From: Marinovum sp048263515
Lineage (GTDB): Bacteria; Pseudomonadota; Alphaproteobacteria; Rhodobacterales; Rhodobacteraceae
Assembly: GCF_048263515.1 (NCBI RefSeq)
Contig: NZ_JBLXEC010000002.1
Coordinates: 310,001-374,000 of the forward strand
Length of the DNA: 64,000 nt
Direction of reading: 5' to 3'
Below the pieces are notes generated by a model. That model saw nothing but the letters and a program-made list of their open reading frames with translations. It was not told the DNA's origin and did no database searches. The position numbers were made by a program, and so were the translations under genes. Shown here piece after piece: positions 8,821 through 16,245 of the stretch. The stretch's first letter is position 1. Every line of letters starts with the position of its first letter.

Positions 8821-9144
8821 GCCGGGCCAGCGCCTGCCCGCCCCACCGGGCTGGCGCTTTGGCGGGCGTAGGCGTGTCGATCTGATCTATTGCGGACTTG
8901 ACCGGGATAAAGCGCCGTCGAACTGGTGCGGCAGCGCCACCCCGCGGGCAAGCGCTGGCCCGGCTTGGCACCTCGCGGCCCGAACTGCGCCAAAGGCGCC
9001 GGGCCAGCGGCGGCCCGCCCCCCCCGGGCTGCCGCTTTGGCCGACGCAAGCGAGTGTTCCGAGGTCTTCCTGACCTGGCCGGGATAAAGCGCTGCAGAAC
9101 TGGCGCAGCAGCGCCACCCCGCGGGCAGGCGCTGGCCCGGCTTG
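8821..9144. repeat. Imperfect tandem direct repeat, 177-bp period
   Basis: The 442-bp gap between the convergent iron permease and binding protein genes holds two copies of a ~147-bp unit (8821-8967 and 8998-9144). Each opens GCCGGGCCAGCG, contains GGGATAAAGCGC (8904 and 9081) and CCACCCCGCGGGCA, and closes GCTGGCCCGGCTTG, so each can also fold on itself. Related pieces recur at 27.1-27.7 and 42.9-43.2 kb. No coding signal is seen here; the short frames present are by-products of high GC. Confidence 0.8.
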
Positions 9145-9159
9145 CGCCTACAACCCACA

Positions 9160-9192
9160 AACAAAAAACCCCGCCTGAGAAACAGGCGAGGC
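9160..9192 (-). terminator. Intrinsic terminator of the iron-binding protein gene
   Basis: On the minus strand the arms CCTCGCCTG and CAGGCGGGG (9191-9183 and 9177-9169, one G-T pair) close a 5-base loop and are followed by a run of six T (9168-9163). It starts 25 bases after the fbpA stop. Confidence 0.85.
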
Positions 9193-9216
9193 TTTCCTCA
9201 TCCGAAGAGGCGGAGA

Positions 9217-10230
9217 TTACTCCCAGCCGACCTCGTTGAAGATCTTCTGAGCGGTCGGAATCTGGCCCGCCACGGCGCTCAGGTCGACGCTGTCGGGCTT
9301 GAAGAAGCCGAGCGAGGCCACCGAGGGGCTGATCGCCACGCCGGGCACTGCCGGGTATTCATCGTTGCCGGCCGAGAAATACTGCTGCGCCTGGTCGGAG
9401 GTCAGATACTCGAGGAACTTGATCGCGTTCTCGCGGTTCGGCGCGTTCACCGCGACACCGCCGCCGGACAGGTTCATGTGGGCGCCATTGCCGTTCTGGT
9501 CGGGGAAGACCCAGCCGAAGCTGTCGAGGTTCTCGCTGATGCCGCTGACCTCGGTGCGCACGGCGCGGGCGAAGTAATAGGTGTTGGAGACCGCGATCTC
9601 GCATTCACCCGAGGCAATGCCGCGCAGCTGGTCGGAATCGCCGCCCTGGGGATCGCGGGCAAAGTTGTTCTTCACCGCCTGCGCCCAGTCGCGCGCGGCC
9701 TCTTCGCCCTCGTGCTCGACGATGGCGGCCAGCAGGGTCTGCATGTAGGCGTTGGTCGAGGAACGGATGCAGACCATGCCCTCGTACTCCGGCTTGGCAA
9801 GATCGGCATAGGTCGCCGGCGGGTTTTCAACGTCGGCCTTGTCGTAGAAGATGATCCGCGAGCGCTGCGAGAAGCCGAACCACTGGTTGTCGGCATCCTG
9901 GAGATAGGCGGGCACACGCGCCTCAAGCACGTCGCTGTCGATCGACTGCAGCACGCCGGCGTCCTTGGCCCGGGCCAGACGCGAGGTGTCGACGGTCAGC
10001 AGAACGTCGGCGGGCGAGTTCGCGCCCTCGGCTTCCATCCGCGCGATCAGCTCGTCGGCATTGCCTTCGATGCGGTTGATGGTGATGCCGGTCTCCGCCT
10101 CGAAATCGGAATAGAGCCGTTCGTCGGTGTCATAGTGACGCGAGGAATAGAGGTTGAGCTCGCCTTCGGCAAAGGCTGCACCGGCGCCAAGGGTCAGGGC
10201 AAGGATCGAGGTGACTGCGGTGTGCCGCAT
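9217..10230 (-). CDS. fbpA: Periplasmic Fe3+-binding protein (FbpA/FutA type)
   Basis: A Sec signal peptide (MRHTAVTSILALTLGAGAAFA) is followed by GELNLYSSRHYDTDERLYSDF, typical of ferric-iron binding proteins. Tyr218-Tyr219 (SNTYYFAR) are the usual paired iron-ligating tyrosines, and VNAPNRENAIKFLEYL is a family motif. The protein has 337 residues from ATG 10230, which follows GGAG by 6 bases; the ATG at 10242 overlaps that ribosome site and is less likely. It delivers ferric iron to the FbpB-type permease on the opposite strand. An inverted repeat at 10246-10260 suggests iron-dependent control. Confidence 0.93.
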   Translation of the reverse strand: MRHTAVTSILALTLGAGAAFAEGELNLYSSRHYDTDERLYSDFEAETGITINRIEGNADELIARMEAEGANSPADVLLTVDTSRLARAKDAGVLQSIDSDVLEARVPAYLQDADNQWFGFSQRSRIIFYDKADVENPPATYADLAKPEYEGMVCIRSSTNAYMQTLLAAIVEHEGEEAARDWAQAVKNNFARDPQGGDSDQLRGIASGECEIAVSNTYYFARAVRTEVSGISENLDSFGWVFPDQNGNGAHMNLSGGGVAVNAPNRENAIKFLEYLTSDQAQQYFSAGNDEYPAVPGVAISPSVASLGFFKPDSVDLSAVAGQIPTAQKIFNEVGWE

Positions 10231-10245
10231 CTGTATCTCCATGGG

Positions 10246-10260
10246 TTAGTATCTTACTAA
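10246..10260. promoter_or_regulatory. Inverted repeat upstream of fbpA, candidate iron-responsive operator
   Basis: TTAGTA-TCT-TACTAA is a perfect 6-bp inverted repeat 15 bases before the fbpA start. The layout resembles the iron control element (Irr/ICE) known from alphaproteobacteria, a TTAGAA-type dyad. The identity of the regulator is inferred from this similarity and from the gene's function. Confidence 0.5.
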
Positions 10261-10398
10261 AAGCATCGGTAATTGATCCGCCGTGGGGCTGCAAGGTATA
10301 TCCGACAAAAAAAATCGGAATATAGCGCAGCGCGCCTCGGCTGGACTTCGCCGGTCGTGCACGCCAGAAGATGCACGTAAAACAAGGGCAGGGCGGAC

Positions 10399-10995
10399 AT
10401 GCAGGCGGTACTGGCAGGATTTGCACTCGGGTTTTCCCTGATTCTCGCCATCGGGGCGCAGAATGCCTTTGTGCTGCGTCAGGGGCTCAAGGGGCTGCAC
10501 GTGCTGCCGGTGGTGCTGACCTGTGCGCTCAGCGATGCGCTGCTGATCGCCGCCGGCGTGGCGGGCTTCGGCGCCCTGGCCGAGGCTGTGCCGCTGTTCG
10601 AGACGGTGATGCGCTGGGGCGGGGCGGCTTTCCTGATCTGGTACGGGCTGCGCAACTTCCGCGCGGCATTTGCCGGCGGCGAGGCGCTGGCCGACAAGGG
10701 CGACAGTACGCAGGACCTGCGCGCGGCGGTGCTGACCTGCCTCGCGCTGACCTGGCTCAACCCGCATGTCTACCTGGATACCGTGGTCCTTCTGGGCTCG
10801 ATCTCGGCGCAATATTACAACCGTCTGGCCTTTGCCTTGGGGGCGATGAGCGCCTCCTTCGTCTTTTTCTTTTCGCTGGGCTTCGGCGCGCGGCTGCTCA
10901 GGCCGCTGTTCACCTCGGCCCGGGCCTGGCAGATCCTCGACGTGGTGGTCGGGCTGACGATGTGGGCGATTGCGGCAAAACTCATTCTGGGATAA
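10399..10995 (+). CDS. LysE/ArgO family amino-acid exporter
   Basis: A 198-residue inner-membrane protein with about six helices. The N-terminal GFSLILAIGAQNAFVLRQGL and the central TWLNPHVYLDTVVLLGSIS are signatures of LysE/ArgO transporters, which export basic amino acids such as arginine or lysine using the proton gradient. LysE genes are often beside a LysR-type LysG/ArgP regulator; none is adjacent here, and the divergent neighbour is fbpA. The substrate is assigned from family only. Confidence 0.9.
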   Translation: MQAVLAGFALGFSLILAIGAQNAFVLRQGLKGLHVLPVVLTCALSDALLIAAGVAGFGALAEAVPLFETVMRWGGAAFLIWYGLRNFRAAFAGGEALADKGDSTQDLRAAVLTCLALTWLNPHVYLDTVVLLGSISAQYYNRLAFALGAMSASFVFFFSLGFGARLLRPLFTSARAWQILDVVVGLTMWAIAAKLILG

Positions 10996-11041
10996 CGCGG
11001 CGGGCCTTGCACATCGTCCCCCTTCGCGGCTTGATGCGCGG

Positions 11042-11944
11042 ATGAGCCAAGCCCAACCTTTCCTCCTGCGCGGGGTTTTCTGGATGCTGGTCACGGGGCT
11101 GTGCTTCGTGGCGGTGACGGCGCTGGTGAAATACCTCGACAATGCGGTGCCGGCGGCAGAGGCGGCCTTTCTGCGCTATGTGCTGGGGCTGGTCTTCTTC
11201 CTGCCGATGGGGCGGACGCTGCTGGCAACCGAGATGTCGGCGCGGCACTGGCGGCTGTTCGGCGCGCGCGGGGTGGTGCATTCGGTCGGCGTGATCCTGT
11301 GGTTCTACGCCATGACGCGCATCCCGATGGCCGAGGTCACGGCGATGAACTACCTCTCGCCGGTCTATGTCACCCTCGGCGCGGCGCTGTTTCTGGGGGA
11401 AAAGCTGGCGATGCGGCGGATCCTCGCGGTCTGTGCGGCGCTGCTCGGCGCGGTGATCATCCTGCGGCCGGGCTTCCGCGAGGTGAACCCCGGCCATCTC
11501 GCGATGCTGGCGACGGCGGTGCTGTTTGCCTGCTCCTACCTGCTGGCCAAGATCGTGGCGGACGAGGTTTCGGCCACGCTGGTGGTCCTGATGCTCTCGG
11601 TCACGGTCACTTTGGGGCTCGCGCCCTTTGCCTTTGCGGTCTGGGTCACCCCCGATCTCTGGGTGCTTGCGGTCTGTTTCGGCGTCGCCTGTTTCGCCAC
11701 CGGCGGGCATTTCGCCATGACGCTGGCCTTTCGCGCGGCGCCGCTGACGCTGACCCAGCCGGTGACCTTTCTGCAGCTGATCTGGGCGGTGAGCCTCGGT
11801 GCGGTGATGTTCGGCGAACCGGTCGATCCGGTGGTGGTGCTGGGCGGCGGGGTGATCCTCGGCTCGGTGGTCTTTCTCACCCTGCGCGAGGCGCAGCTCA
11901 AACGCCGGGCGGTAACGCCGGGCGTGCATGCGCCCAAGGGCTAG
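11042..11944 (+). CDS. EamA/DMT-family transporter (10-helix metabolite exporter)
   Basis: The start at ATG 11042 (MSQAQPFLLRGVFWMLVTGL) gives 300 residues with ten predicted membrane helices and two EamA repeats; AEVTAMNYLSPVYVTLGAALFLGEKL closes the first and PVTFLQLIWAVSLGAVMFGEP the second. These proteins move small metabolites across the inner membrane; the substrate is unknown. The upstream in-frame codon at 10970 lies inside the preceding lysE gene and adds only a hydrophilic prefix, so it was not used. The gene is convergent with the XRE regulator, with 2 bases between the stops. Confidence 0.88.
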   Translation: MSQAQPFLLRGVFWMLVTGLCFVAVTALVKYLDNAVPAAEAAFLRYVLGLVFFLPMGRTLLATEMSARHWRLFGARGVVHSVGVILWFYAMTRIPMAEVTAMNYLSPVYVTLGAALFLGEKLAMRRILAVCAALLGAVIILRPGFREVNPGHLAMLATAVLFACSYLLAKIVADEVSATLVVLMLSVTVTLGLAPFAFAVWVTPDLWVLAVCFGVACFATGGHFAMTLAFRAAPLTLTQPVTFLQLIWAVSLGAVMFGEPVDPVVVLGGGVILGSVVFLTLREAQLKRRAVTPGVHAPKG

Positions 11945-11946
11945 GC

Positions 11947-12804
11947 TCACATCCCCTGCAGCAGGGTCTCGACATGATCGCCAAGATCGCGGGCGGGCAC
12001 GGTCGCCTCGCGCACCAGATTGTCGAAATGCCGGGTCATGACGCGCACCCGCTCGGTATCGCGAAAGGCCAGGTAGTGACTGCCAAGATAGATCACCGCC
12101 TGCAGCGGGCCAAAGATCGTCAGGGGCGCGGAATAAAGCCGCCGGGCGTCGTAGAGACAGAGGCGCATCCGCGGATAGAGCTGTTCGGCCAGCGATTGCA
12201 GCCGCTCGAGCTGGCTTTGCCGCGCATCGCGGGGCAGGCCGGCGTAATAGCCGCTGCCCTCGGCAAAGCTCGCCAGCTCATAGAGCGGCAGGCAGATCTC
12301 GTAGTCCGAGGCCGATGAACGCATCCAGTTCAGCCGTTCCTCCGACGCATTGATCGCCTGTTCGGCCGAGCGGCCGAGGTGCGGCGTGTACTCCCAGTCA
12401 AGCACCTCGCGGGTCTTGAGCATGTCGGGCAGGGCGGGGGGCACGTAGCGGATCTTGTAGCCGTCGGCCTCGAGATGCCAGGTGAAGATCTGCTGGTCGA
12501 CCAGCGCACGCGGCGCGGCGGTGATGCGAAAGGCGGCGGCGACAATGCGCGCCGCGCTCTCCGGCCGGTCCGACAGGCCCAGCAGCCAGTCCGACGACAC
12601 CCCCAGCGCGCGGGCGCATTCCGCCACCACCTGTCCATTGGGCAACCGCGCGCCGCTGCCTGACAGAAGCTGCGAGACGGTCGAGCGGTCGACGCCGATA
12701 TCGCGGGCCAGCGCGCTCTGGTTGGTGCCGGCCTCGGCCATCGCCTCGGCCACGCGGCTGCGAAAGGTCTCGGCTCGCACACGCTTGTCGGTTTTTGCCA
12801 TCAT
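11947..12804 (-). CDS. XRE-type helix-turn-helix transcriptional regulator
   Basis: The start at 12804 (MMAKTDKRVRAETFRSRVAE; the second ATG at 12801 is equally possible) gives 285 residues. The N-terminal HTH covers ~18-75 (AGTNQSALARDIGVDRSTVSQLL ... ARALGVSSDWLLGLSD). The remaining ~200 residues have no domain I recognise; they read as a mixed alpha/beta sensor region with a conserved look (EQIFTWHLEADGYKIRYVPP-like). The target is unknown. A GTGAT/ATCAC dyad sits 4 bases upstream of the start and suggests autoregulation. Confidence 0.82.
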   Translation of the reverse strand: MMAKTDKRVRAETFRSRVAEAMAEAGTNQSALARDIGVDRSTVSQLLSGSGARLPNGQVVAECARALGVSSDWLLGLSDRPESAARIVAAAFRITAAPRALVDQQIFTWHLEADGYKIRYVPPALPDMLKTREVLDWEYTPHLGRSAEQAINASEERLNWMRSSASDYEICLPLYELASFAEGSGYYAGLPRDARQSQLERLQSLAEQLYPRMRLCLYDARRLYSAPLTIFGPLQAVIYLGSHYLAFRDTERVRVMTRHFDNLVREATVPARDLGDHVETLLQGM

Positions 12805-12807
12805 GTG

Positions 12808-12821
12808 GTGATAATAATCAC
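12808..12821. promoter_or_regulatory. Palindrome between the XRE regulator and DUF2061 gene
   Basis: GTGAT-AATA-ATCAC is a perfect 5-bp inverted repeat just upstream of the XRE gene start and 90 bp before the divergent DUF2061 gene. It is a candidate operator for the XRE protein; this is inferred from position only. Confidence 0.4.
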
Positions 12822-12910
12822 GTTTGCGGGATTTTGTTAACTGTATTCCGAATGTCGCAACAGGCGCGACAGGCGTATCCCGGGGGCATCTCAATGACAT
12901 GGAGGCAACC

Positions 12911-13147
12911 TTGGAAACGCGCGAACGCACGATCGTCAAAGGATTGATCTGGATTTTCATGGGATTGGTGGTGATGAGCCTCGTGGGGCTGCTTTTCACC
13001 GGGTCCATGGCCGTGGGCGGCACCATGGCGCTGGTAAATTCGCTCATCGGCTTCGTGAACTACGTGCTCTACGAACGGTTCTGGGCCAAGGTGACCTGGG
13101 GCCGCCAGAATGATCTCAATCCGTCAGGGGCGCGCCGCGCAGCCTGA
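12911..13147 (+). CDS. DUF2061 small membrane protein
   Basis: About 78 residues, with RTIVKGLIWIFMGLVVMSLVG, GSMAVGGTMALVNSLIGFVNYVLYERFWAKV and a polar tail. The layout (two helices, then YxxYERxWxxVxWGR) is that of DUF2061 proteins of unknown function. Start: an in-frame ATG lies at 12899, but GGAGG (12901-12905) overlaps its first codons and is ideally placed 5 bases before TTG 12911, so translation probably starts at the TTG. The 3' end overlaps the convergent Nudix gene by 32 bp. Confidence 0.8.
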   Translation: METRERTIVKGLIWIFMGLVVMSLVGLLFTGSMAVGGTMALVNSLIGFVNYVLYERFWAKVTWGRQNDLNPSGARRAA

Positions 13148-13814
13148 GAAACAGGCTCTCTTCGTCATCGTTGCGGAAAAAAGGCACCGAGGCCGGCGGC
13201 GCCGGGTCCTCGACCCGCGCGGCCACCTCGGCCAGCACCACCTCGGTGATGAAGGGCAGGTCGAGCGCGCGCACCTCGTCGAGCGCCACCCAGTGCAGGT
13301 GGCTGAGCTCGTCGCAGGCGGCCGAGAAATCATCCGGGTCCGAGGCCAGCTCGGCCGCGTCGATAAGGAAGAAGCGCGCGTCGAACCGCCGGGGCCGGCC
13401 CGGCGGGGTGATGGCGCGAAAGACGAATTGCAGCGGCGCGGCGTCGGGCAGCAGCCCGAGATTGGCAAAGCCCTGCCAGTCGTCGGGCACCGCCCCGGGC
13501 CAGTGACCGCGCTGGCCCAGAAGCTGGCCGGTCTCTTCCCAGAGCTCGCGAATCGCGGCGGCGGCAATCGCGTGGCTGCGATCCTCGGCGCAATCCTCGC
13601 GCAGCCGCTCGGCGCAGGGCAGGGGCATCGGACGGGCCAGCGGTACGCGCGCGTCGTCGGCATCCACCGCGCCGCCGGGAAAGACGAACTTGTTGGGCAT
13701 GAAGGCCGCCGCCGCACCGCGCTGTCCCATCAGGATGCGTGGCCGGGTCGCCCTGTCCCGCACGACGATCACCGTCGCCGCGTCACGTACCTTGGTCTTG
13801 TCGATGCTGCTCAT
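13116..13814 (-). CDS. Nudix hydrolase
   Basis: A 232-residue protein. AATVIVVRDRATRPRILMGQR opens the fold. The Nudix box is split by an insertion: FVFPGGAVDADD, then ~40 residues, then AIRELWEETGQLLG, with the expected REx2EEtG core and the metal-binding Glu residues. Such inserted boxes occur in the NUDT7/NUDT19-like branch, some members of which act on CoA derivatives; the actual substrate is unknown. It lies 10 bp upstream of, and in line with, nothing obviously related; the DUF983 gene follows on the same strand side at 13825. Confidence 0.85.
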   Translation of the reverse strand: MSSIDKTKVRDAATVIVVRDRATRPRILMGQRGAAAAFMPNKFVFPGGAVDADDARVPLARPMPLPCAERLREDCAEDRSHAIAAAAIRELWEETGQLLGQRGHWPGAVPDDWQGFANLGLLPDAAPLQFVFRAITPPGRPRRFDARFFLIDAAELASDPDDFSAACDELSHLHWVALDEVRALDLPFITEVVLAEVAARVEDPAPPASVPFFRNDDEESLFLRLRGAPLTD

Positions 13815-13824
13815 CCTACCCCCG

Positions 13825-14277
13825 TCAGGGGCGCGGCGCGTCCGGTTTTCCGAAACCGTGCATCCGGCGCGCCCATTGAAATGCCACGATCACACCCTTG
13901 AGCCTCGGAAGAAGATATAGCGAGAGCGCAATCGTGCCAACGCCAAATATGGTGAAGAGCACCAGCGGCTCGGGCCGCCATGTGGTAAAGACCCAAAGAA
14001 GCATCGGCGCCAGCAGGTGACCGACGATCAGGATGGTCAGATAGGCCGGGCCGTCATCGGCGCGGTGATGGTGCAGCTCCTGCCGGCAGACCGGGCAGGC
14101 ATCCCGCACCTTGAGATAGCCCGACAGCATCGGACCGCTGCCGCAATTCGGGCATTTGCGCCGCCAGCCCTTCCAGAGGGCGGGATAGAGCTCACGCTCG
14201 CCGGCCTTGGCCGTTTTCATCGGCCGCACATCCACTGCTTCGACCACATCGTGGTCGGAGAACTGATAGTTTTTCAT
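13825..14277 (-). CDS. DUF983 membrane protein with zinc-ribbon-like cysteines
   Basis: The ATG at 14277 gives 150 residues (MKNYQFSDHDVVEAVDVRPM). Two CxxC pairs (RKCPNCGSGPM and DACPVCRQELHHHRAD) form a zinc-ribbon-like head. Two membrane helices follow (YLTILIVGHLLAPMLLWVFTTW and VLFTIFGVGTIALSLYLLPRL). This is the DUF983 arrangement; a link to respiratory-complex assembly has been suggested for some members, but the function is unproven. The Nudix gene follows 10 bp after its stop on the same strand, so the two may be co-transcribed. Confidence 0.88.
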   Translation of the reverse strand: MKNYQFSDHDVVEAVDVRPMKTAKAGERELYPALWKGWRRKCPNCGSGPMLSGYLKVRDACPVCRQELHHHRADDGPAYLTILIVGHLLAPMLLWVFTTWRPEPLVLFTIFGVGTIALSLYLLPRLKGVIVAFQWARRMHGFGKPDAPRP

Positions 14278-14495
14278 CGTCACCACCTCGCTAACCCCAC
14301 TGAGAGTATGGGGCTTCGCAGGGAAAAAACATCCGACAAAGCGCCCTTGCGTCGGGATGTCGCGCGAGTGCTCACGCAGCCGTGACCGAGAAAAATTCGG
14401 GACGGGCGACGGAAGCCCGGAGCTGGCCCGTTTGAGGTTCAGATCGCGGCGGAAACGACCACCGCATCTCAAGCAGGAAACCGAAAGGACCTAAC

Positions 14496-15110
14496 ATGAG
14501 CAAGACACGCAACACTCTCGTCGGCACCGCCCTGGTGGCCGCCATCGCCCTCAGCCTTCCCGCAACCAGCGCCCTGGCCAAGGGTGGCATGGGCGGCATG
14601 GGCGGCGGCGCTGCCCTGCAGTTCGAGCACTTCGACCAGAACGGCGACGGCAGCCTGACCCGCGAAGAGATGCAGGATGTCCGCAAGGCGCATTTCAACA
14701 TGGTCGACACCAATGGTGACGGCGAGTTGAGCGCTGACGAGCTGAAGGCCGGCGCCGATGCCCGCCGCGAGGCCCGCTTTGCCCGCATGGTCGAACGTCT
14801 CGACACCGACGGCAATGGCACCATCAGCGCCGCCGAAATGGAGGCCGGCAAGGACGGCATGCGCAAGGGCGGCAAGATGGGCAAGGACCACGCCCGTGAC
14901 GGCAAGGCCCGCGGCGACAAGGAGCATGCCGGCAAGGACCGCGGCGGCAAGCGCGGCGACGACACCCGCCAGGGCCGTGGCGATGACCGCTTCGACCGGA
15001 TGTTCGCGCTGATCGACACCGATGGTGACGGCGCCGTGTCGAAGGCCGAGTTCGACAGCGCCAAGGAACGCCTGGCCAACCGTCGTGGCGCGGCCCCTGC
15101 CGAGAACTGA
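14496..15110 (+). CDS. Secreted EF-hand calcium-binding protein
   Basis: A 204-residue protein with a signal peptide (MSKTRNTLVGTALVAAIALS ... SALA). It has four EF-hand loops: DQNGDGSLTREE, DTNGDGELSADE, DTDGNGTISAAE and DTDGDGAVSKAE. A highly charged Lys/Gly/Asp linker separates loops three and four. It is likely a periplasmic calcium binder. It precedes an ECF sigma factor operon, separated by a terminator, so it may be a target or partner of that stress module; this is inference from position. GAAAGGA lies upstream of the ATG. Confidence 0.9.
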   Translation: MSKTRNTLVGTALVAAIALSLPATSALAKGGMGGMGGGAALQFEHFDQNGDGSLTREEMQDVRKAHFNMVDTNGDGELSADELKAGADARREARFARMVERLDTDGNGTISAAEMEAGKDGMRKGGKMGKDHARDGKARGDKEHAGKDRGGKRGDDTRQGRGDDRFDRMFALIDTDGDGAVSKAEFDSAKERLANRRGAAPAEN

Positions 15111-15118
15111 TACCGCAC

Positions 15119-15158
15119 ACGGGAGAGGGCTCTCATCCCTTTGCTCTCTCCCGTTTCC
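15119..15158 (+). terminator. Intrinsic terminator after the EF-hand gene
   Basis: ACGGGAGAG (15119-15127) pairs perfectly with CTCTCCCGT (15146-15154), followed by TTCC. It separates the EF-hand gene from the sigma factor operon. Confidence 0.65.
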
Positions 15159-15273
15159 TGCCTCTCCCTGCCCTGCGCGGGGGGAGGCGACAGAACCACA
15201 GCAGGGATGCCGCCAGGGGGCAGGCGCGATCAGCCGGTTCCCAAGCGCGACAAAAGGATTTAGGCCGCGGTAC

Positions 15274-15867
15274 ATGGACATGGCGCTCGACGCAACGGAC
15301 GAGATCAGTGACGAAGCCCTGCTGGTGCTCTACGCCAATGGCGACGGGCCGGCGGCGCGTGCGCTGACGTTGCGGCTGACGCCGCGGGCCTATGCCCAGG
15401 CTTTCCGCATGCTGGGCGACGGCGCCGAGGCCGAGGACGTGACCCAGGAGGCGCTGATGCGCCTGTGGAAGATCGCCCCGGACTGGCGGCAGGGCGAGGC
15501 GCAGGTCTCGACCTGGCTCTGGCGGGTGGTGGCGAACCTCGCCACCGACCGGCTGCGCCGGCGGCGGCGGATCGCACCGCTGGAAGATGCTGGCGACCCG
15601 GTGGACGAGGCCGGCGATGCGCCGGCGCAGATGCAGGCCGCGGCGCGCCGTGCCGCCTTGGCCGACGCCCTGGCCGCGCTGCCCGAGCGGCAGCGCCGGG
15701 CGGTGGAACTGAGGCATTTCGAGGGGTTGGGCAACCCCGAGATCGCCGCCATACTTGAGATCAGCGTCGAGGCCGTCGAAAGCCTCACCGCGCGAGGCAA
15801 GCGGGCCCTGGCCCGCGCGCTGGAGGGCCGCAAGGCAGAACTGGGGTACACCGATGACGAGGTCTGA
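15274..15867 (+). CDS. ECF-type RNA polymerase sigma factor
   Basis: From ATG 15274 the protein has 197 residues. Region 2 (AEDVTQEALMRLWKIAPDW ... VSTWLWRVVANLATDRLRRRRR) and region 4 (ALPERQRRAVELRHFEGLGN, then PEIAAILEISVEAVESLTAR) are clear, with no region 3, as in ECF sigma factors. It directs RNA polymerase to a stress regulon. The next two genes encode a one-helix membrane protein and a Spy/CpxP-like sensor, the usual place for anti-sigma functions. An upstream open extension to 15022 runs through the preceding gene and terminator and was rejected. Confidence 0.9.
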   Translation: MDMALDATDEISDEALLVLYANGDGPAARALTLRLTPRAYAQAFRMLGDGAEAEDVTQEALMRLWKIAPDWRQGEAQVSTWLWRVVANLATDRLRRRRRIAPLEDAGDPVDEAGDAPAQMQAAARRAALADALAALPERQRRAVELRHFEGLGNPEIAAILEISVEAVESLTARGKRALARALEGRKAELGYTDDEV

Positions 15868-15871
15868 CAAC

Positions 15872-16243
15872 ATGGGCGATGACGCCTTCCTCGATGCGCT
15901 GCTGGACACCGAGCGGCAGGCCCGCAAGGGCCGCGACCCCGAGGTGCCGCCAGAGCTGCTGGCGCGGGTGCTGGCGGATGCCGAGAGCGTGCAGGCCGGC
16001 TTTGCCCCCGCCGCGCTGCCAGAGCGGGCGGCTGCGAAACGCCCCGGCCTGCTGGCGCAGCTGGGCGCGGCGCTGGGCGGCTGGCCGGCCTTTGCCGGGC
16101 TGGCGGCGGCCTCGGTCTGCGGTCTCTGGATCGGCATCAGCCCGCCCGAAAGCCTCAGCGACACGGCCTCGATCTACTACGGCGACGAGACGGCGCTTTA
16201 TGACCCGATCTCGGGCTTCGACTTCATGGTGGGAGAAAGCTGA
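15872..16243 (+). CDS. Small membrane protein downstream of ECF sigma, possible anti-sigma factor
   Basis: About 123 residues (MGDDAFLDALLDTERQARKG). An acidic cytoplasmic-type N-terminal half is followed by one membrane helix (WPAFAGLAAASVCGLWIGIS) and a short outer tail. It has no zinc-binding HxxxCxxC anti-sigma motif. Homologues in this group are sometimes labelled dihydroorotate dehydrogenase, which the sequence does not support. Its position directly after the sigma gene and its topology fit an anti-sigma role, but this is inference. Start 15872 has GAGG 9 bases upstream; ATG 15854, overlapping the sigma stop, is possible. Confidence 0.7.
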   Translation: MGDDAFLDALLDTERQARKGRDPEVPPELLARVLADAESVQAGFAPAALPERAAAKRPGLLAQLGAALGGWPAFAGLAAASVCGLWIGISPPESLSDTASIYYGDETALYDPISGFDFMVGES

Positions 16244-16245
16244 CC

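Noticed and set aside
9142..10260. Plus-strand open frame of 372 codons opposite fbpA
   Set aside because: Antisense to a gene with a signal peptide and clear family motifs, and it begins inside a terminator.
15872..16243. Dihydroorotate dehydrogenase
   Set aside because: The 123-residue one-helix protein has no FMN-binding or catalytic motifs of that enzyme; it is far too short.
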